DNA of 33,297 bases from Nemertoderma westbladi (taxonomy: Eukaryota > Xenacoelomorpha > Nemertodermatida > Nemertodermatidae). Position numbers and translations under genes: made by a program. Location of the stretch: the NCBI GenBank assembly GCA_032718475.1, contig JAUCBJ010007323.1, positions 1 to 33,297 on the forward strand, given 5' to 3'. Every line of letters starts with the position of its first letter. Positions within the stretch are counted from its first letter, which is position 1. Of the stretch, positions 1 to 9,453 are shown piece after piece. The notes beneath the pieces were generated by a model. The model ran no database searches. It was not told the origin of the DNA and was given only the letters and a program-made list of their open reading frames with translations.

Positions 1-915
1 GTTACCACGGTACAGCACAACCGATGGAAAGCTTTTATCTCACGGGAAAGCCTTATCTTATGTGTACAGTACAGTAGATACTGTACGTCGGTACTGTATA
101 CTCTAATGTGGGCGTATGATATTATTTGGAAATGAAAGCTCCCAAGTTCTAACGGAGCGACCTATCACACTCACACACTGTTTGTAGTTGGCATTGCTAT
201 ATCTGGGAATAATTCTAATGTACCGAACTTAGTTGTTCTGTCAGAGATGTTGTTGCTTACCTAATTACTATCGAATGCAGCTGAAATTAAACCAGTATAC
301 AGTACTGTACTAACTGTATGTCGAATAAATCAATAAATTGTGTAATGTATTATTATATTTACTGTCGGATACAAAACATCGTATACGACAGTAATTCATT
401 ACTGAGAGATAAAGTGATTACTATTAGTAATTACTTTATATTTATACTGGCAACCTGATAAATGTAGACGCATTATTTATTAGTAGACACCTCACAGTCA
501 CAATATCACCGGGCTCTCCACAGTATGGTCTTTTACCTGTGTCACTGTTGCTATACACAGTAGTACAGTACAGTTAGTTGCTTACTGCGAACTGAAAGAT
601 AGACTATAGGCCTAAATAGACCAACCCAACACCCTTGTCTATCCAAGCTATACATACGTTGATACTTTACCACACTAACAGACACCAAAGCAAATCCTAA
701 ATTGCGATACACCAATAGAAACATCTTGTCTACTCATGACTTATTTACTTTATTTTCTTTGCGCGAGAATGTGTATTTTGTGATCTTAGCAACATAACAC
801 GTTGCTTGATTTACCTATTCGAATGCTACGGTATATGTACTGTACTCTAGGCATGCAGCACTGTATAAGAAAACGTTAGATTAAATAGATTAATGTGGGA
901 TTAATTACCTTTCAG
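1..915. other. Intronic/5' sequence upstream of the first visible Rab27 exon
   Basis: No coding segment is recognisable here. The stretch is AT-rich and dotted with TACTGTAC/ACAGTACTGTA motifs. The Rab27 P-loop exon (GDSGVGKT type) was looked for on the + strand and not seen, so the upstream exons lie outside the window and this stretch is most likely intron. It ends with a good acceptor, a pyrimidine-rich stretch and TTTCAG at 910-915. Confidence 0.5.
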
Positions 916-1170
916 GTTGGCCGGTCCCACCGAGTCCATCTACAGCTATGGGACACCGCTGGGCAGGAGAGATTCCGCTCCCTAACCACTGCCTTCTTCC
1001 GTGACGCCATGGGTTTCCTTTTAGTCTATGACGTCACAAACGAGCAGTCGTTTGTAAACGTTCGCAATTGGGTGAGCCAGCTGCAAACTCACTCGTACAG
1101 CGACAAACCGGACGTGGTTCTCTGTGCCAATAAGATCGACTTAGGGCACCGTCGACAGGTTTCCATAAAG
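916..1170 (+). CDS. RAB27: Rab27-type small GTPase, internal exon
   Basis: Rab27 GTPases direct docking of secretory granules and lysosome-related organelles at the plasma membrane through Slp/Slac2/Munc13-4 effectors. This exon encodes 85 residues (phase 0 at both ends). It carries the G3 motif WDTAGQERF, the Rab27-characteristic run [12 protein letters not shown], the NEQSF.NVRNW helix and the G4 motif NKIDL. The acceptor is TTTCAG ending at 915 and the donor AAAG|GTTAAT at 1170/1171. A nearer GT at 1159 was rejected because only the 1170 donor gives the family's usual seven-residue spacing between the RQV of this exon and LADSYG of the next. The open frame reaches up to 895, but that part is intron. 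The match to Rab27 over other Rabs is clear from recalled family sequence. The A/B paralogue split of vertebrates cannot be assigned. Confidence 0.93.
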
Positions 1171-1505
1171 GTTAATAATTAATTATTAGTTAATATTATT
1201 AGTATTAATATAACTGATACTTACTGTAGTACAATTTTAAAAATATACAGTATTGCACATAAACACAGGTTTGGTGTAGAAGAATGTGCTTCTTACATAA
1301 ACCTCGGAATGACCTGAAGAGATGTACCAGATACACGAAATATTCTATATTACTAAAACTCATCATCATGGTAATGAATATCCTTTACGTTTTTCTCATG
1401 GTTTTTCCTGTTATGTATACGATGAATTAGTACTGTACGTGTAAACGTGTACATATACATTAGTTTAGTGCAGTAAGGTTAACCGACATTCTGATTGGTT
1501 GATAG
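1171..1505 (+). other. Intron of the Rab27-type gene
   Basis: This is a 335-bp intron, GT at 1171 and AG at 1504-1505, between two phase-0 exon ends. It is AT-rich, and nothing else is recognisable inside it. Confidence 0.8.
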
Positions 1506-1742
1506 GATGGACAGGATCTCGCGGACAGTTACGGATTCGCCTTCTTCGAAACGTCGGCGGCTGGTGGGGACAACGTAGCTGAGGCTGTAGAGTGTCTGCT
1601 CAATAAAGTCATGTTGCGTATGGAACTCTGTGTAGATAGCTCACTTACAGGGACAGATTACTATGGTAACCTCTCGTCCAATAACAATCGTAAGAAACTT
1701 CAACTAGACGAAGCTTCCGATCCTTCTATGTGTACTTGTTGA
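1506..1742 (+). CDS. RAB27: Rab27-type small GTPase, terminal coding exon
   Basis: This exon supplies 78 residues and the stop codon, in frame with the exon ending at 1170. It begins DGQDLADSYG and contains the G5 motif FFETSAA, the helix AVECLLNKVMLRMELC, and a variable tail ending MCTC-stop. The terminal C-x-C is the standard double geranylgeranylation signal of Rabs, and Rab27 proteins usually also end in CxC. The acceptor is TTGATAG at 1499-1505. The exon is not obvious as an ORF because it has no start codon; it was found by looking for the missing G5 and prenylation motifs downstream of the previous exon. The tail between the G domain and the cysteines is poorly conserved in the family. 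Confidence 0.9.
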   Translation, partial: DGQDLADSYGFAFFETSAAGGDNVAEAVECLLNKVMLRMELCVDSSLTGTDYYGNLSSNNNRKKLQLDEASDPSMCTC

Positions 1743-2403
1743 TAACGCCCTCTAGCGGTGGATTAAGCAATACCTTCCATCGTCCCTTGTTAAAGCCCAG
1801 TACACAATCACTTGGTGTCACATAGAATTATTAATTTTATTAAATAATTTAATATTTATTATTACATTAATTTTGATGCTATGATATTTACTTATTTTAG
1901 TCAACTAATACCAAGCAGGATCTTTTCTTATTATATACAGGTAGACCTACTAATAACACTAGAGTTGTCTATAACATTATCTGATAGTTTGTTACCTACA
2001 CATACAGTACAGTATGTTTTCTTTCTGGCACATTCACACAACAATGATTCTAAAGTGAAAACTATTATTTTTTTACTTTGTATGTGAAGCCTACAGTATA
2101 TATCCGATATTTACATTAAGTTTTTTTCTCAAAAATATAATTTTATCTAAATTTTTGGTATACTGTAGTTTATACTCGTCGTCTTCTATTTCTATTGAGT
2201 AGCCTGTTATTTCTATTATACAATAGCCCTACCATAGATTGCCAATGCTTTATCATTATTTACTCAACGTCGATGTTAATATATTAATTATTATGTTATA
2301 CATATGCCAACACTGTAAAATCTCTAGTAAAATTTGCTTAAGGTTTAAAATTAGGGCCTTCTAGTTTTTAGTGTTGCGAGGCCCTGAAAAGTAATCAATA
2401 AAC
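1743..2403 (+). other. Probable 3' UTR and flank of the Rab27-type gene
   Basis: AT-rich sequence without coding signal follows the stop codon. A canonical AATAAA at 2397-2402 is a plausible polyadenylation signal about 655 bases after the stop. Short open frames such as the one at 1881-2087 have AT-driven composition and no family resemblance. Confidence 0.45.
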
Positions 2404-2404
2404 T

Positions 2405-2501
2405 GAACAATGGAGAAGTATTGTATATGTATAGGCTATAATTAATACTGAAGACTTACTCCAGATAAGTCTTCAGTATTATATGCACTTCTCCATTGTT
2501 C
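2405..2501. repeat. Nested inverted repeat (97-bp foldback)
   Basis: Outer arms of 15 bp, GAACAATGGAGAAGT (2405-2419) and its exact reverse complement (2487-2501), enclose inner arms AATACTGAAGACTTA (2444-2458) and its exact reverse complement (2466-2480) with a 7-base loop. The spacers are unequal (24 and 6 bases), so the fold has a bulge. It could be a small foldback transposon or a structured part of the Rab27 3' end; it starts 3 bases after the candidate AATAAA. Confidence 0.8.
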
Positions 2502-2538
2502 TAGGTCTCGCGTGGATGATTGCTACCATGCTGTGTAA

Positions 2539-2730
2539 GGCCGCGTTCACACTACCGAGTCAAAGTCAAAGTCAAAAGAAAATAAATACAGCTAGCTAAG
2601 CAATAATAAATAATAATACATAATGTAGGCCCAATATAATATATAAGGGCATTCTAGAAAATATTCAATTTCCTGTGATTATGTTTTACATTTTGTCTTT
2701 TGACTTCGACTTAGTAGTGTGAACGCGGCC
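2539..2730. mobile_element. MITE, PIF/Harbinger-like, 192 bp
   Basis: Terminal inverted repeats begin GGCCGCGTTCACACTAC at both ends and stay similar for about 40 bp through AGTC/AAAGTC repeats. The element is flanked by TAA on both sides (2536-2538 and 2731-2733). A 3-bp TWA target duplication with GGCC-type ends is the PIF/Harbinger pattern. The interior is AT-rich and noncoding, so this is a non-autonomous copy. Confidence 0.8.
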
Positions 2731-2733
2731 TAA

Positions 2734-3028
2734 ATCATTAATTATGAGTTCAGAACGCCAATATGTTGTCTTAATGGAACAAAATTACCTACATATTTTC
2801 TAAAAATTACACGATACAATGTTAAAGGCCCTTGTTTATGTAACCCTCCCTCCCTCCCTCGCTGCGCTCGCTCGGTACATATGTAAATACACTCGGGTCC
2901 CTAACTCTGAAAGGTGCACCTTTTCATACAATCATGTTTAAATAAACTGTATTTATTGTTTTGGTTGTTATTTGTTTGGGATTTGATAATCAGCCGATCA
3001 ACACTGGTCAGTCCAGTTTATTCTGTTG
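2734..3028. other. Spacer with short CCCT repeats
   Basis: Noncoding. It includes a (CCCT)n run followed by CGCTGCGCTCGCTCG near 2845-2875. Nothing else is recognisable. Confidence 0.5.
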
Positions 3029-3201
3029 TAGGCCCCTACTGTAGTAGCCTACCTTACTAAGCTACAGTAACTGTATTTATATGTAGCTAGGCCCCTACTG
3101 TAGTAGGCCTAACTTACTAAGCTACTGTATTTATATGTAGCTAGGCCCCTACTGTAGTAGGCCTAACTTACTAAGCTACTGTATTTATAGCTAGGCCCCT
3201 A
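3029..3201. repeat. Tandem repeat, three and a half units of 50-59 bp
   Basis: Units begin TAGGCCCCTACTGTAGTAG at 3029, 3088, 3142 and 3192 (last partial), and continue with CTTACTAAGCTACTGTATTTATA. Unit lengths shrink from 59 to 54 to 50 by small deletions. Each unit is itself rich in the palindromes seen all over this window. Confidence 0.9.
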
Positions 3202-4740
3202 CAATATAACATAACCCACAAAAGTAGCAGAATTTTCGGAAAATTTCCATTATGTAACTTTATTAAGCATATTATTTTCTTACTGTAACAATATTTTACA
3301 CTTTGAGATGTTCACATGTACGGATGTGCTTGGCTTCTTTCTACTGATCCAATAAGGACACACTCTAATGATGATATCATAAAACTATATACAGTATTAC
3401 TGTATATCATACTGGGGGTCTATATGCATTAGTACTACAATTTAGAAACCAAATGCTGAAAAGTAGAGAAGACGTACAATATTACAGTTTAACCGTTGCC
3501 GTAAATGGCGCATTAAATGTTGAGCAATTTGTGAATTTTAGAATTTGAAATCATTATCTATTTGGCAAGGAGCTGTGCGTATGTTGACATTAATTTAAAT
3601 ATTGCAATAACCAAACCGTCTTTAGTTGGATCTGTTTATGTAGGCCTAGAGGCCTATTGTATTTATTATTTATTATATTGTCCGCATATTTGCATTGTAG
3701 TGCAAAATTATACATACAGTAAAGTAAAGATTATACGCATTGTTGGCCTACCCCGTTTTATTTAATCGGGCGCGGTGTTCAATATCATTGTTTACGTATT
3801 GTAAATCATTGGAGATATAGTGTGGGGCGGTATGATCCTATATTGGCATTGTCAATCTAGATTTACAATTTATAATAAATTCTAAAATAAATTTAGTAGC
3901 TTTTGGAGAATGCTAAAATTTAAATATTTTGTTCCGGGAATCGCTCGGGATGGTATTCCAGATAGTCTGGTCTTGGAAACACATGGACCTTACTAAACTC
4001 AGTGATTAAAGACTAAAACCTTGGCACCACGACTACTCCCCATGATTCTTCTGAATCGGGACTAGGCCTACTTAATTTAGATATTAGAGTTAAGCAGTTA
4101 TGTCTAAACTAGTGCATAAAGTTTATAATGGAAGGTAAGTGTCCCAATTACCTACAACAAAAATTCAACAAAGTGGGCGATGCACTAGAGCTAGTGCTTC
4201 AAACATCCCGAATTGTACATAAAACCTTCGAAACTGAAAGTTTCTAACTTCACAGTATGAAAAGTTAGAACAATTTGCCTGAAATCAAATACCTGGAATC
4301 AACACTCTTTTAAATCGGCAGTTAAATTTCCACTTCCGTTTGCAGTGTAATAAGTCGGTACAATAGTCATACAGTAAGTTACTGTTGTATTGGGTTACCA
4401 ATCATTTACTGTATACTCGAATTACGTTTTATAAATTTCTTCGTTGTATCTTTATCGTTGAGTCGGTTGATTGTCAGGTAAAAGGTGTACAGATAAACTA
4501 AAAATAAATTTAGCGAATTGGTTATTGATATTTCGCTTAATCCACTTTTGATATAAAGTATCTGCATATATAATCCAGGTTATAAAATATGTAGTTAATT
4601 AAGGGTAAATCAAACAGATTTAAATTCCAGATGTGTTTACATAGTGTAAAGTGGACACGTATACAAATATATCTGTCTTAAAATTTTCAATAAAATGAAA
4701 TAATGCTTGGTATTTGTTATTTGCTGAAAGCTATACACTG
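3202..4740. other. AT-rich spacer, no gene seen
   Basis: No open frame here has the look of a protein; the 67-codon frame at 3562 is AT-driven. No repeat structure beyond scattered TACAGTA-type motifs was seen. Confidence 0.5.
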
Positions 4741-5240
4741 AAAAAACGAAGTTGTACTTTTTTCATAAAAAAGTGCCGATTTTCCAAAAAAGTGCATCTG
4801 GTTTTGAGTACTCAAACGAGATACGCTTTTTTGAAAAACCGGCACTTTTTTAAGTAGCAAAAAGAGGCACTTTTTATTACAATATAAAAATGGCACTTTT
4901 TCAAGGAGCAGAAAAGATCAGTTTTAATTACTCTAAAAGTGGTACTTTTTTGATAATGTTAGTACTGATTTTCTGTTTAGAAAACGACACTTTTCTGAAT
5001 ATTATTTACGTTTTTATATTCATTAGTAGTAAAAAAGCTCATCTTTTTTTTATGTAATATGTACTTTACTTGTGGGATAATCATTTAAAACATGCACTTT
5101 TTAGATTAAGCAGCACTTATTAAAATATAAAGTGGTACTTGATTTCCAATTAAAGTGCTACTTTCTATTTAAAAATACCACTCCCCGCTATATTTAAGAT
5201 CAATTTATATTACTTAGTTTGTGAAAAAGAGGTACTTTTC
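4741..5240. repeat. Field of GYACTTTTT motifs with a central hairpin
   Basis: About fifteen copies of G(C/T)ACTTTTT or its complement AAAAAGTGC recur on both strands at irregular 20-60 base spacing. The best structured part is a near-perfect inverted repeat at 4767-4851. Its 26-bp outer arms (4767-4792 and 4826-4851) match at 24 positions, and the fold continues inward to a perfect palindrome TTTGAGTACTCAAA at 4803-4816. No coding frame crosses the field. It may be an ancient decayed transposon or an expanded short motif. Confidence 0.75.
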
Positions 5241-5414
5241 ACTGTAAAGAAGAACTAGTTTGGTTTGCTTATCAAAGGGGAACTTATATTCTTTTTAATA
5301 ATGAGTGTACATTTCTTTAAATTAAATGAAGTCATATGTTTAAGGTATGATGAATATTGACCCCAAAGTTTATCCCCATAAAAGTTTAATAATGAATAAT
5401 AAACAACACGAGAA

Positions 5415-6161
5415 TCAATTATTATAATTATGGCTATTAATATACACGAGATTGATCAAATATTTAACACAGAACAGTTTTACAGTTTCTATGGCAGCCG
5501 CTGCTTCAGTTAGATCATAACAGATAGTTATACTGGTATAAGACATGACATAAAACGCAACGAACATCGGAGGAGGGTCAGTTCCATATGGTGCAACAGA
5601 AACCTTACCAGGCCAGGGTATATTCTTTTTTCTTATTCTCGCCCAAATGAGAGCGCCGCCTCCTCCTCCAGGAATATAATCAGCATCTCCTAGATCTGAC
5701 TCCGAAATAGACACTGACTCGAGGCTCGAACTGGAAGCGGTTGTTGAATAGGAATTATCCGATTCGGGGTCATCTGAACTCCGCAGATCCTCCTGTAGGT
5801 CTGACCTGAACCGTTTTCTTTCTTGGTTTTTAATTTTTTTCTTAGCCGTCAACCAGTCAACACGTTCAACGTTCACTTTCATTCGTTTGCAGCCAGTAAA
5901 TCTCTTAGTTGCATCCTTACTCAACACTTGACCCTCCACAGCAGTTGATGTTACCGAGGTATCGGTACCGGTAGTAACACTTTCATTGTCATCGCCCTTG
6001 TTGTAGGCCTCGGATGGATCAACGGTGGTATCCTTAGGCCTTATCCCTATGCCTGCGGCACCCATGTGCCGGTAAGACTTGTTTGCCTTGTGTAGGGATA
6101 ACTTATGACGGAATTGTATCGTGAAGGCGGTGGTGTTTAATCTGCATCTCCGGATACACAT
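5415..6161 (-). CDS. PWWP-domain-like protein, main frame
   Basis: The 248-codon open frame has a low-complexity first half: an acidic Ser/Thr-rich stretch and a basic patch KKKIKNQERKRFRSD at about 107-121. A domain resembling PWWP then starts near residue 171: GALIWARIRKK, then IPWPGKV in the place of the signature P-W-W-P, then FVAFYV, SYTSI and DLTEAAAAIETVK, which fit the remaining strands and the first helix. PWWP modules bind methylated histone tails and DNA, so a nuclear chromatin role is inferred. The IPWPG signature is a variant. The C-terminal 20 residues (after KLF) look like read-through into AT-rich sequence, so a splice donor may be missed there. The ATG at 6161 is only the first in frame; the real beginning may be in another frame (next entry). 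It may be a decaying gene. Confidence 0.6.
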   Translation of the reverse strand: MCIRRCRLNTTAFTIQFRHKLSLHKANKSYRHMGAAGIGIRPKDTTVDPSEAYNKGDDNESVTTGTDTSVTSTAVEGQVLSKDATKRFTGCKRMKVNVERVDWLTAKKKIKNQERKRFRSDLQEDLRSSDDPESDNSYSTTASSSSLESVSISESDLGDADYIPGGGGGALIWARIRKKNIPWPGKVSVAPYGTDPPPMFVAFYVMSYTSITICYDLTEAAAAIETVKLFCVKYLINLVYINSHNYNN

Positions 6162-6339
6162 AACACACTGATTCCGCCATTTGATAAATATCGCAAATAT
6201 TCCGACTTTCTAAGTCAGATAGAAATTGACGAACGGCTCGACGAAATCCAGGAGTATCCTTGGCTACATCGCGGTAATTTCCAGTTGAATTACTGGGATT
6301 CTCAGCTGCATTTCCGGAAGGCGATTCGCTAAGTTTGGT
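6103..6339 (-). CDS. Probable upstream segment of the PWWP-like gene, other frame
   Basis: A 78-codon frame open at both start and end overlaps the first codons of the PWWP-like frame. It has no start codon at its beginning, but its translation looks like protein: RDVAKDTPGFRRAVRQFLSD, then LESRNICDIYQMAESVCYV, and YPEMQIKHHRLHD before the stop. It opens just after a possible acceptor (AACTTAG at about 6330). It could be an exon joined to the main frame by a short intron, or the two frames may once have been one, separated by an indel near 6100-6120. I do not recognise a family. The internal ATG (MAESVCYV) could be a start. Confidence 0.4.
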   Translation of the reverse strand, partial: TKLSESPSGNAAENPSNSTGNYRDVAKDTPGFRRAVRQFLSDLESRNICDIYQMAESVCYVYPEMQIKHHRLHDTIPS

Positions 6340-7420
6340 TTAATTTCATCAATGATTGACTGAGTTATTTTGGTTTTTATCAAAAGTCTTAAACTACCGG
6401 TAGCGACTGACAGACTGTCTGATTTTTGACCAAACTTCAGATTCTTTCCAAAGTACTGAATCCTGAAAGTACTGAAGTTCCGAAGTACTGCATACGGACA
6501 AGGTTTGGTTTAATTTCATCAAGGAATGACCGAGTTATTAGCATCAAAAATTTATGACGACGACGACAGACAACTTGTAAAAGCTTTTGTGGGATAACTG
6601 ATTCGTTTGCCTTGTTGGCCAGTTCCCCCCCAGTCGCTAAGAATACTCTCAAAGTGATCTACAGCTAAAAATAGTGCAAGTTACCAGCTTATTGGCTGAT
6701 TTGCTGTACGCAGGCATCTGGGCTCTGTTTAATCGGCCAACAAGCCTAGGGAGGTTGCGTCATAGCCTTGTTTTGTATCTCCCAATAGAATTTGAGTTAT
6801 CCTTGATGTTGACCTATCACAGGCTACTGAACTGAAAATTTCCTATCTCACTGCTCTTTCTCTGTGTTGAACGGGAGCTTCGTGGAATAAGGGAGTTGGT
6901 ATCCTCGTATAGAGCAGTAGTCACGAGTTTTTCAAAGCCACGAAAGAACGGCTTTTTAGTGTTTTATGTTTTATGCTTTTTAGCTCAACACTAGTAGGTT
7001 TAATTACAAGGACATATATCCTTTAACTGACAAACTGGCTGCAATTACGCATCAAACAACCTGGCTTTAAACTCTGTAAATATCAAAACAAACTGGCACG
7101 ATTGATCTGTGAATACTGCATACTGCTATTTGTTGTCGGTTATTCATTATATTTGTTGATGAATTATTATATTGGAATAACGAGAAATAACCCCGACACC
7201 CAATATTCTTGATATACCGAAGGTAAGAGAGAAAGGTTACCAATAACGATTGTGACTTATGTTAAAGTGGTTTGAAGTGAATCTAATGTTATTTGATAGA
7301 CCCTACATGAGTCAGTCTGTGTTCCTTTTATATGTGATTAAAATCAGTGAAGATTGGCAGATTAGTGTGCAGTATTGTGCAGCATTGCGTATGAGCGAGT
7401 CTGTTAAAGAAGCAATTCCT
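6340..7420. other. Repeat-derived spacer
   Basis: Two copies of a motif close to AAGTTTGGTTTAATTTCATC followed by AAGGAATGACCGAGTTATT lie on the + strand at about 6331-6373 and 6502-6541. The same motif recurs in inverse orientation near 14450 and 16000. A (GAC)n-like stretch, ACGACGACGACAGACAAC, lies at about 6556. No gene is supported; the 71-codon frame at 6437-6652 spans the repeat and was rejected. Confidence 0.5.
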
Positions 7421-7433
7421 AAAGAGGGTAACA

Positions 7434-7518
7434 GACGTTTCGGTCTAAGACGTTTTGGCCTAGGACGTTTCGGCCCAATGAATGAAATACAAGATTTGCT
7501 TGTCGGACGTTTTGGCCC
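7434..7518 (+). repeat. GACGTTTCGGCC minisatellite, left array
   Basis: Four degenerate copies: GACGTTTCGGTCTA, GACGTTTTGGCCTAG, GACGTTTCGGCCC and, after a 37-base break, GGACGTTTTGGCCC. They are oriented opposite to the array at 8716-8801. Confidence 0.85.
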
Positions 7519-7989
7519 AAAGATTCACTTTACTCCCTTAAATAAGCGATTAATAATAAGTTATTCAATATATTTGTTTTGTAGTTGTTACGTTCGTTAC
7601 AAGAGGAGTTGTCAGTAGGAACTGCTCGAACACTTGTTTGAAAGTCGTCAAGATCGAAGTTCTACATTATATTTATAAATAATAACTAATGTAATATTAT
7701 TATTATTATTTATTAATATAAATTTACACCATACTGTAACTTAGAACAAAGATAACATATGTTGACAAATTAACTTTAGTATTATGATGATGGGGTTTCC
7801 CCCATAAAAAAACATACGTATTTTAAAATGTGAGTCAATAAATTAAGTACATTAAAATAAACCGAATTAAAATTATTACTGTATTTTAATGTTGGTCTTA
7901 AAAATATAATAGATAAGAAATATTTCATTATAGGAGCATTGCTAATAATTAAGAGACAGACAGGATGTCATATGGAATGAGATAAAATA

Positions 7990-8227
7990 TATGCGTATTA
8001 AATTTAAATTTAGATGAAATGTATGCGTATTAAATTTAAATTTAGATGAAATGTATGCGCATTAAAAGGACCAGAGTGGATGTGAAGTGAAATAAAATAT
8101 GTATTAAAAGCATATGTATTAATAAAAGCATGATACGTCGTATGCGCATTAAAAGGACCAGAGTGGATGTGAAGTGAAATAAAATATGTATTAAAAGCAT
8201 ATGTATTAATAAAAGCATGATACGTCG
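7990..8227. repeat. Two nested tandem duplications (32 bp and 87 bp)
   Basis: The 87-bp unit beginning TATGCGCATTAAAAGGACC is present twice without visible differences at 8054-8140 and 8141-8227. Just before it, a 32-bp unit around ATGCGTATTAAATTTAAATT is repeated at 7991 and 8023. Identity of the 87-bp copies implies a recent event, or an assembly artefact. Confidence 0.9.
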
Positions 8228-8715
8228 TTATCTATCTATCAGTATAAATCAAAATCATCTATCATCGAAGATGAGAGTTATTGTTTCAACAGATCATTAA
8301 GACATAGCTGCAATACACTGTCCAGCTACAAGAATTATCAATTGAGTAGGCCTAATGTTTAAAGTTAATGAAGTATCTCCAAAATATATCGATCAGACGA
8401 GATATAAGCTCTACATGGGTCGTGAAATTGATTCACTTTGGTAGTACTGTATATTAGCAATGTGGTACTCGAGACCAATAGATTTGTTCTGACTTGCATT
8501 TTTTCGGCCGCATAACATAATTGATGGCGAATTGTTTATGAAACCAGAGCACCACTTCCCTTGTTTATTTTATTTTGAAATAAAGGTAAATTAAATAGCC
8601 ATTTCATGAAATATATTTTATTAAGTGTTTGTATGTTATTGTGAAATAATTATAATTTTAATGAATAATTATTATCATATCAAACAAGTTGGCCTTTTCA
8701 TTAAGTTACAGTCAT

Positions 8716-8801
8716 GGGCCGAAACGTCCGGGCCGAATCGTCCGGGCCGAAATGTCCAGGCCGAAACGTCCTGGACCGAAACGTCCTAGGCCGAAACGTC
8801 T
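8716..8801 (-). repeat. GGCCGAAACGTCC minisatellite, right array
   Basis: Six copies of GGCCGAAACGTCCG with single-base variants (GAATCG, GAAATG, GGACCG), 14-16 bp each. The array is inverted relative to 7434-7518. Confidence 0.88.
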
Positions 8802-8970
8802 GTATACCTCCTAAAGAATGCGCCATATATGTGAATTATAATTAAGCCATATCGTTGTGAGTAGTTTAAGTCATAACTCTGTTTATATAGATAAAGCGCC
8901 ACGTCCTAAAGGAACTGTTAATATTCCCGAAGGTGAATAATATTGTCAGAGATTATATAATACTGTCAGT

Positions 8971-9029
8971 CCGGAGTTGGGATTTGGCCGGAGCCGGAGT
9001 TGGGCAATTTGGCCGGAGCCGGAGTTTTT
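8971..9029. repeat. GGCCGGAGCCGGAGTT tandem repeat
   Basis: Two full and one partial unit of about 23 bp built from CCGGAGTTGGG and TTTGGCCGGAG. It is locally GC-rich within AT-rich surroundings and is followed by an A/T-only stretch to about 9075. Confidence 0.8.
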
Positions 9030-9127
9030 CAAAAATTTTAAAAAATTAATTATTTATTAAAAAAAAAATAAAGTATGGTTATCGTTCGCCAATCGCTCAT
9101 AATCAATCATACTGCTGTACTGTAGGT

Positions 9128-9451
9128 CTAATTAATTTCATAAATTTCATAAAGTCTAACTTTAGAGTAGCCTTGTTCGCATTGTTCCAGGTTTAGGCCT
9201 ATAGATTCCACCGTCTTCGTTCCAGGTTTAATTCTGTAATAGATTCCATTATCCGTCTCGATCGCTTCGCTATGCACCATCTTACTGGGTTTAATAAACT
9301 CCATCGCCTTCCTGTCGTTCTCTGTTTTGTAGATTACTTCGCCATCGTCTGATCGCTTTGGTTGCGTGTTTAATACTGTAATTGTAATAGAATCCGTCGC
9401 CATCGTATCGTTCTGGATATATTGAATAGACTCCATTCTGCCATTGTCCAT
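9128..9451 (-). CDS. Degenerate repeat ORF, 107 codons, function unknown
   Basis: The open frame is built from about six degenerate units of 14-18 codons. Recurring elements are D-N-G or D-D-G, then (I/V)(E/Y)(S/Y), then I(K/Q)P or similar; for example DNGIYYRIKPGTK next to TVESIGLNLEQ and AMEFIKPSK. At DNA level the unit is about 46 bp around GATGGxGAATCTATTA. The frame stays open through units of unequal length that are mostly multiples of three, which hints at past coding constraint, but it could be an expanded minisatellite. I recognise no family. A 23-base palindrome at 9454-9476 sits just upstream of the ATG. Confidence 0.3.
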   Translation of the reverse strand: MDNGRMESIQYIQNDTMATDSITITVLNTQPKRSDDGEVIYKTENDRKAMEFIKPSKMVHSEAIETDNGIYYRIKPGTKTVESIGLNLEQCEQGYSKVRLYEIYEIN

Positions 9452-9453
9452 CG

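Larger units (their letters stand above)
7407..8970. mobile_element. Probable non-autonomous DNA element bounded by inverted minisatellite arrays
   Basis: The left part (7432-7518) has four units of GACGTTTYGGCCY. The right part (8716-8801) has six units of the reverse complement, GGCCGAAACGTCC. The flanks also pair roughly: ATTCCTAAAGAGGGTAACAG on the left against the complement of CTGTATACCTCCTAAAGAAT on the right. This makes a long imperfect terminal inverted repeat around about 1.3 kb of AT-rich noncoding DNA. The right arm continues to about 8970 as a module also found inside the retrotransposon LTRs at 17430-17580 and 28710-28860. The ORF at 7259-7618 only translates the left array and is not believed. 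Exact ends and target duplication were not resolved. Confidence 0.5.

Noticed and set aside
7259-7618. 119-codon open frame with repeated RRFGL/GRFGP, resembling RFamide-like peptide repeats
   Set aside because: The RFG repeats are just the translation of the GACGTTTCGGCC minisatellite, which recurs inverted at 8716-8801; there is no signal peptide or dibasic processing pattern.
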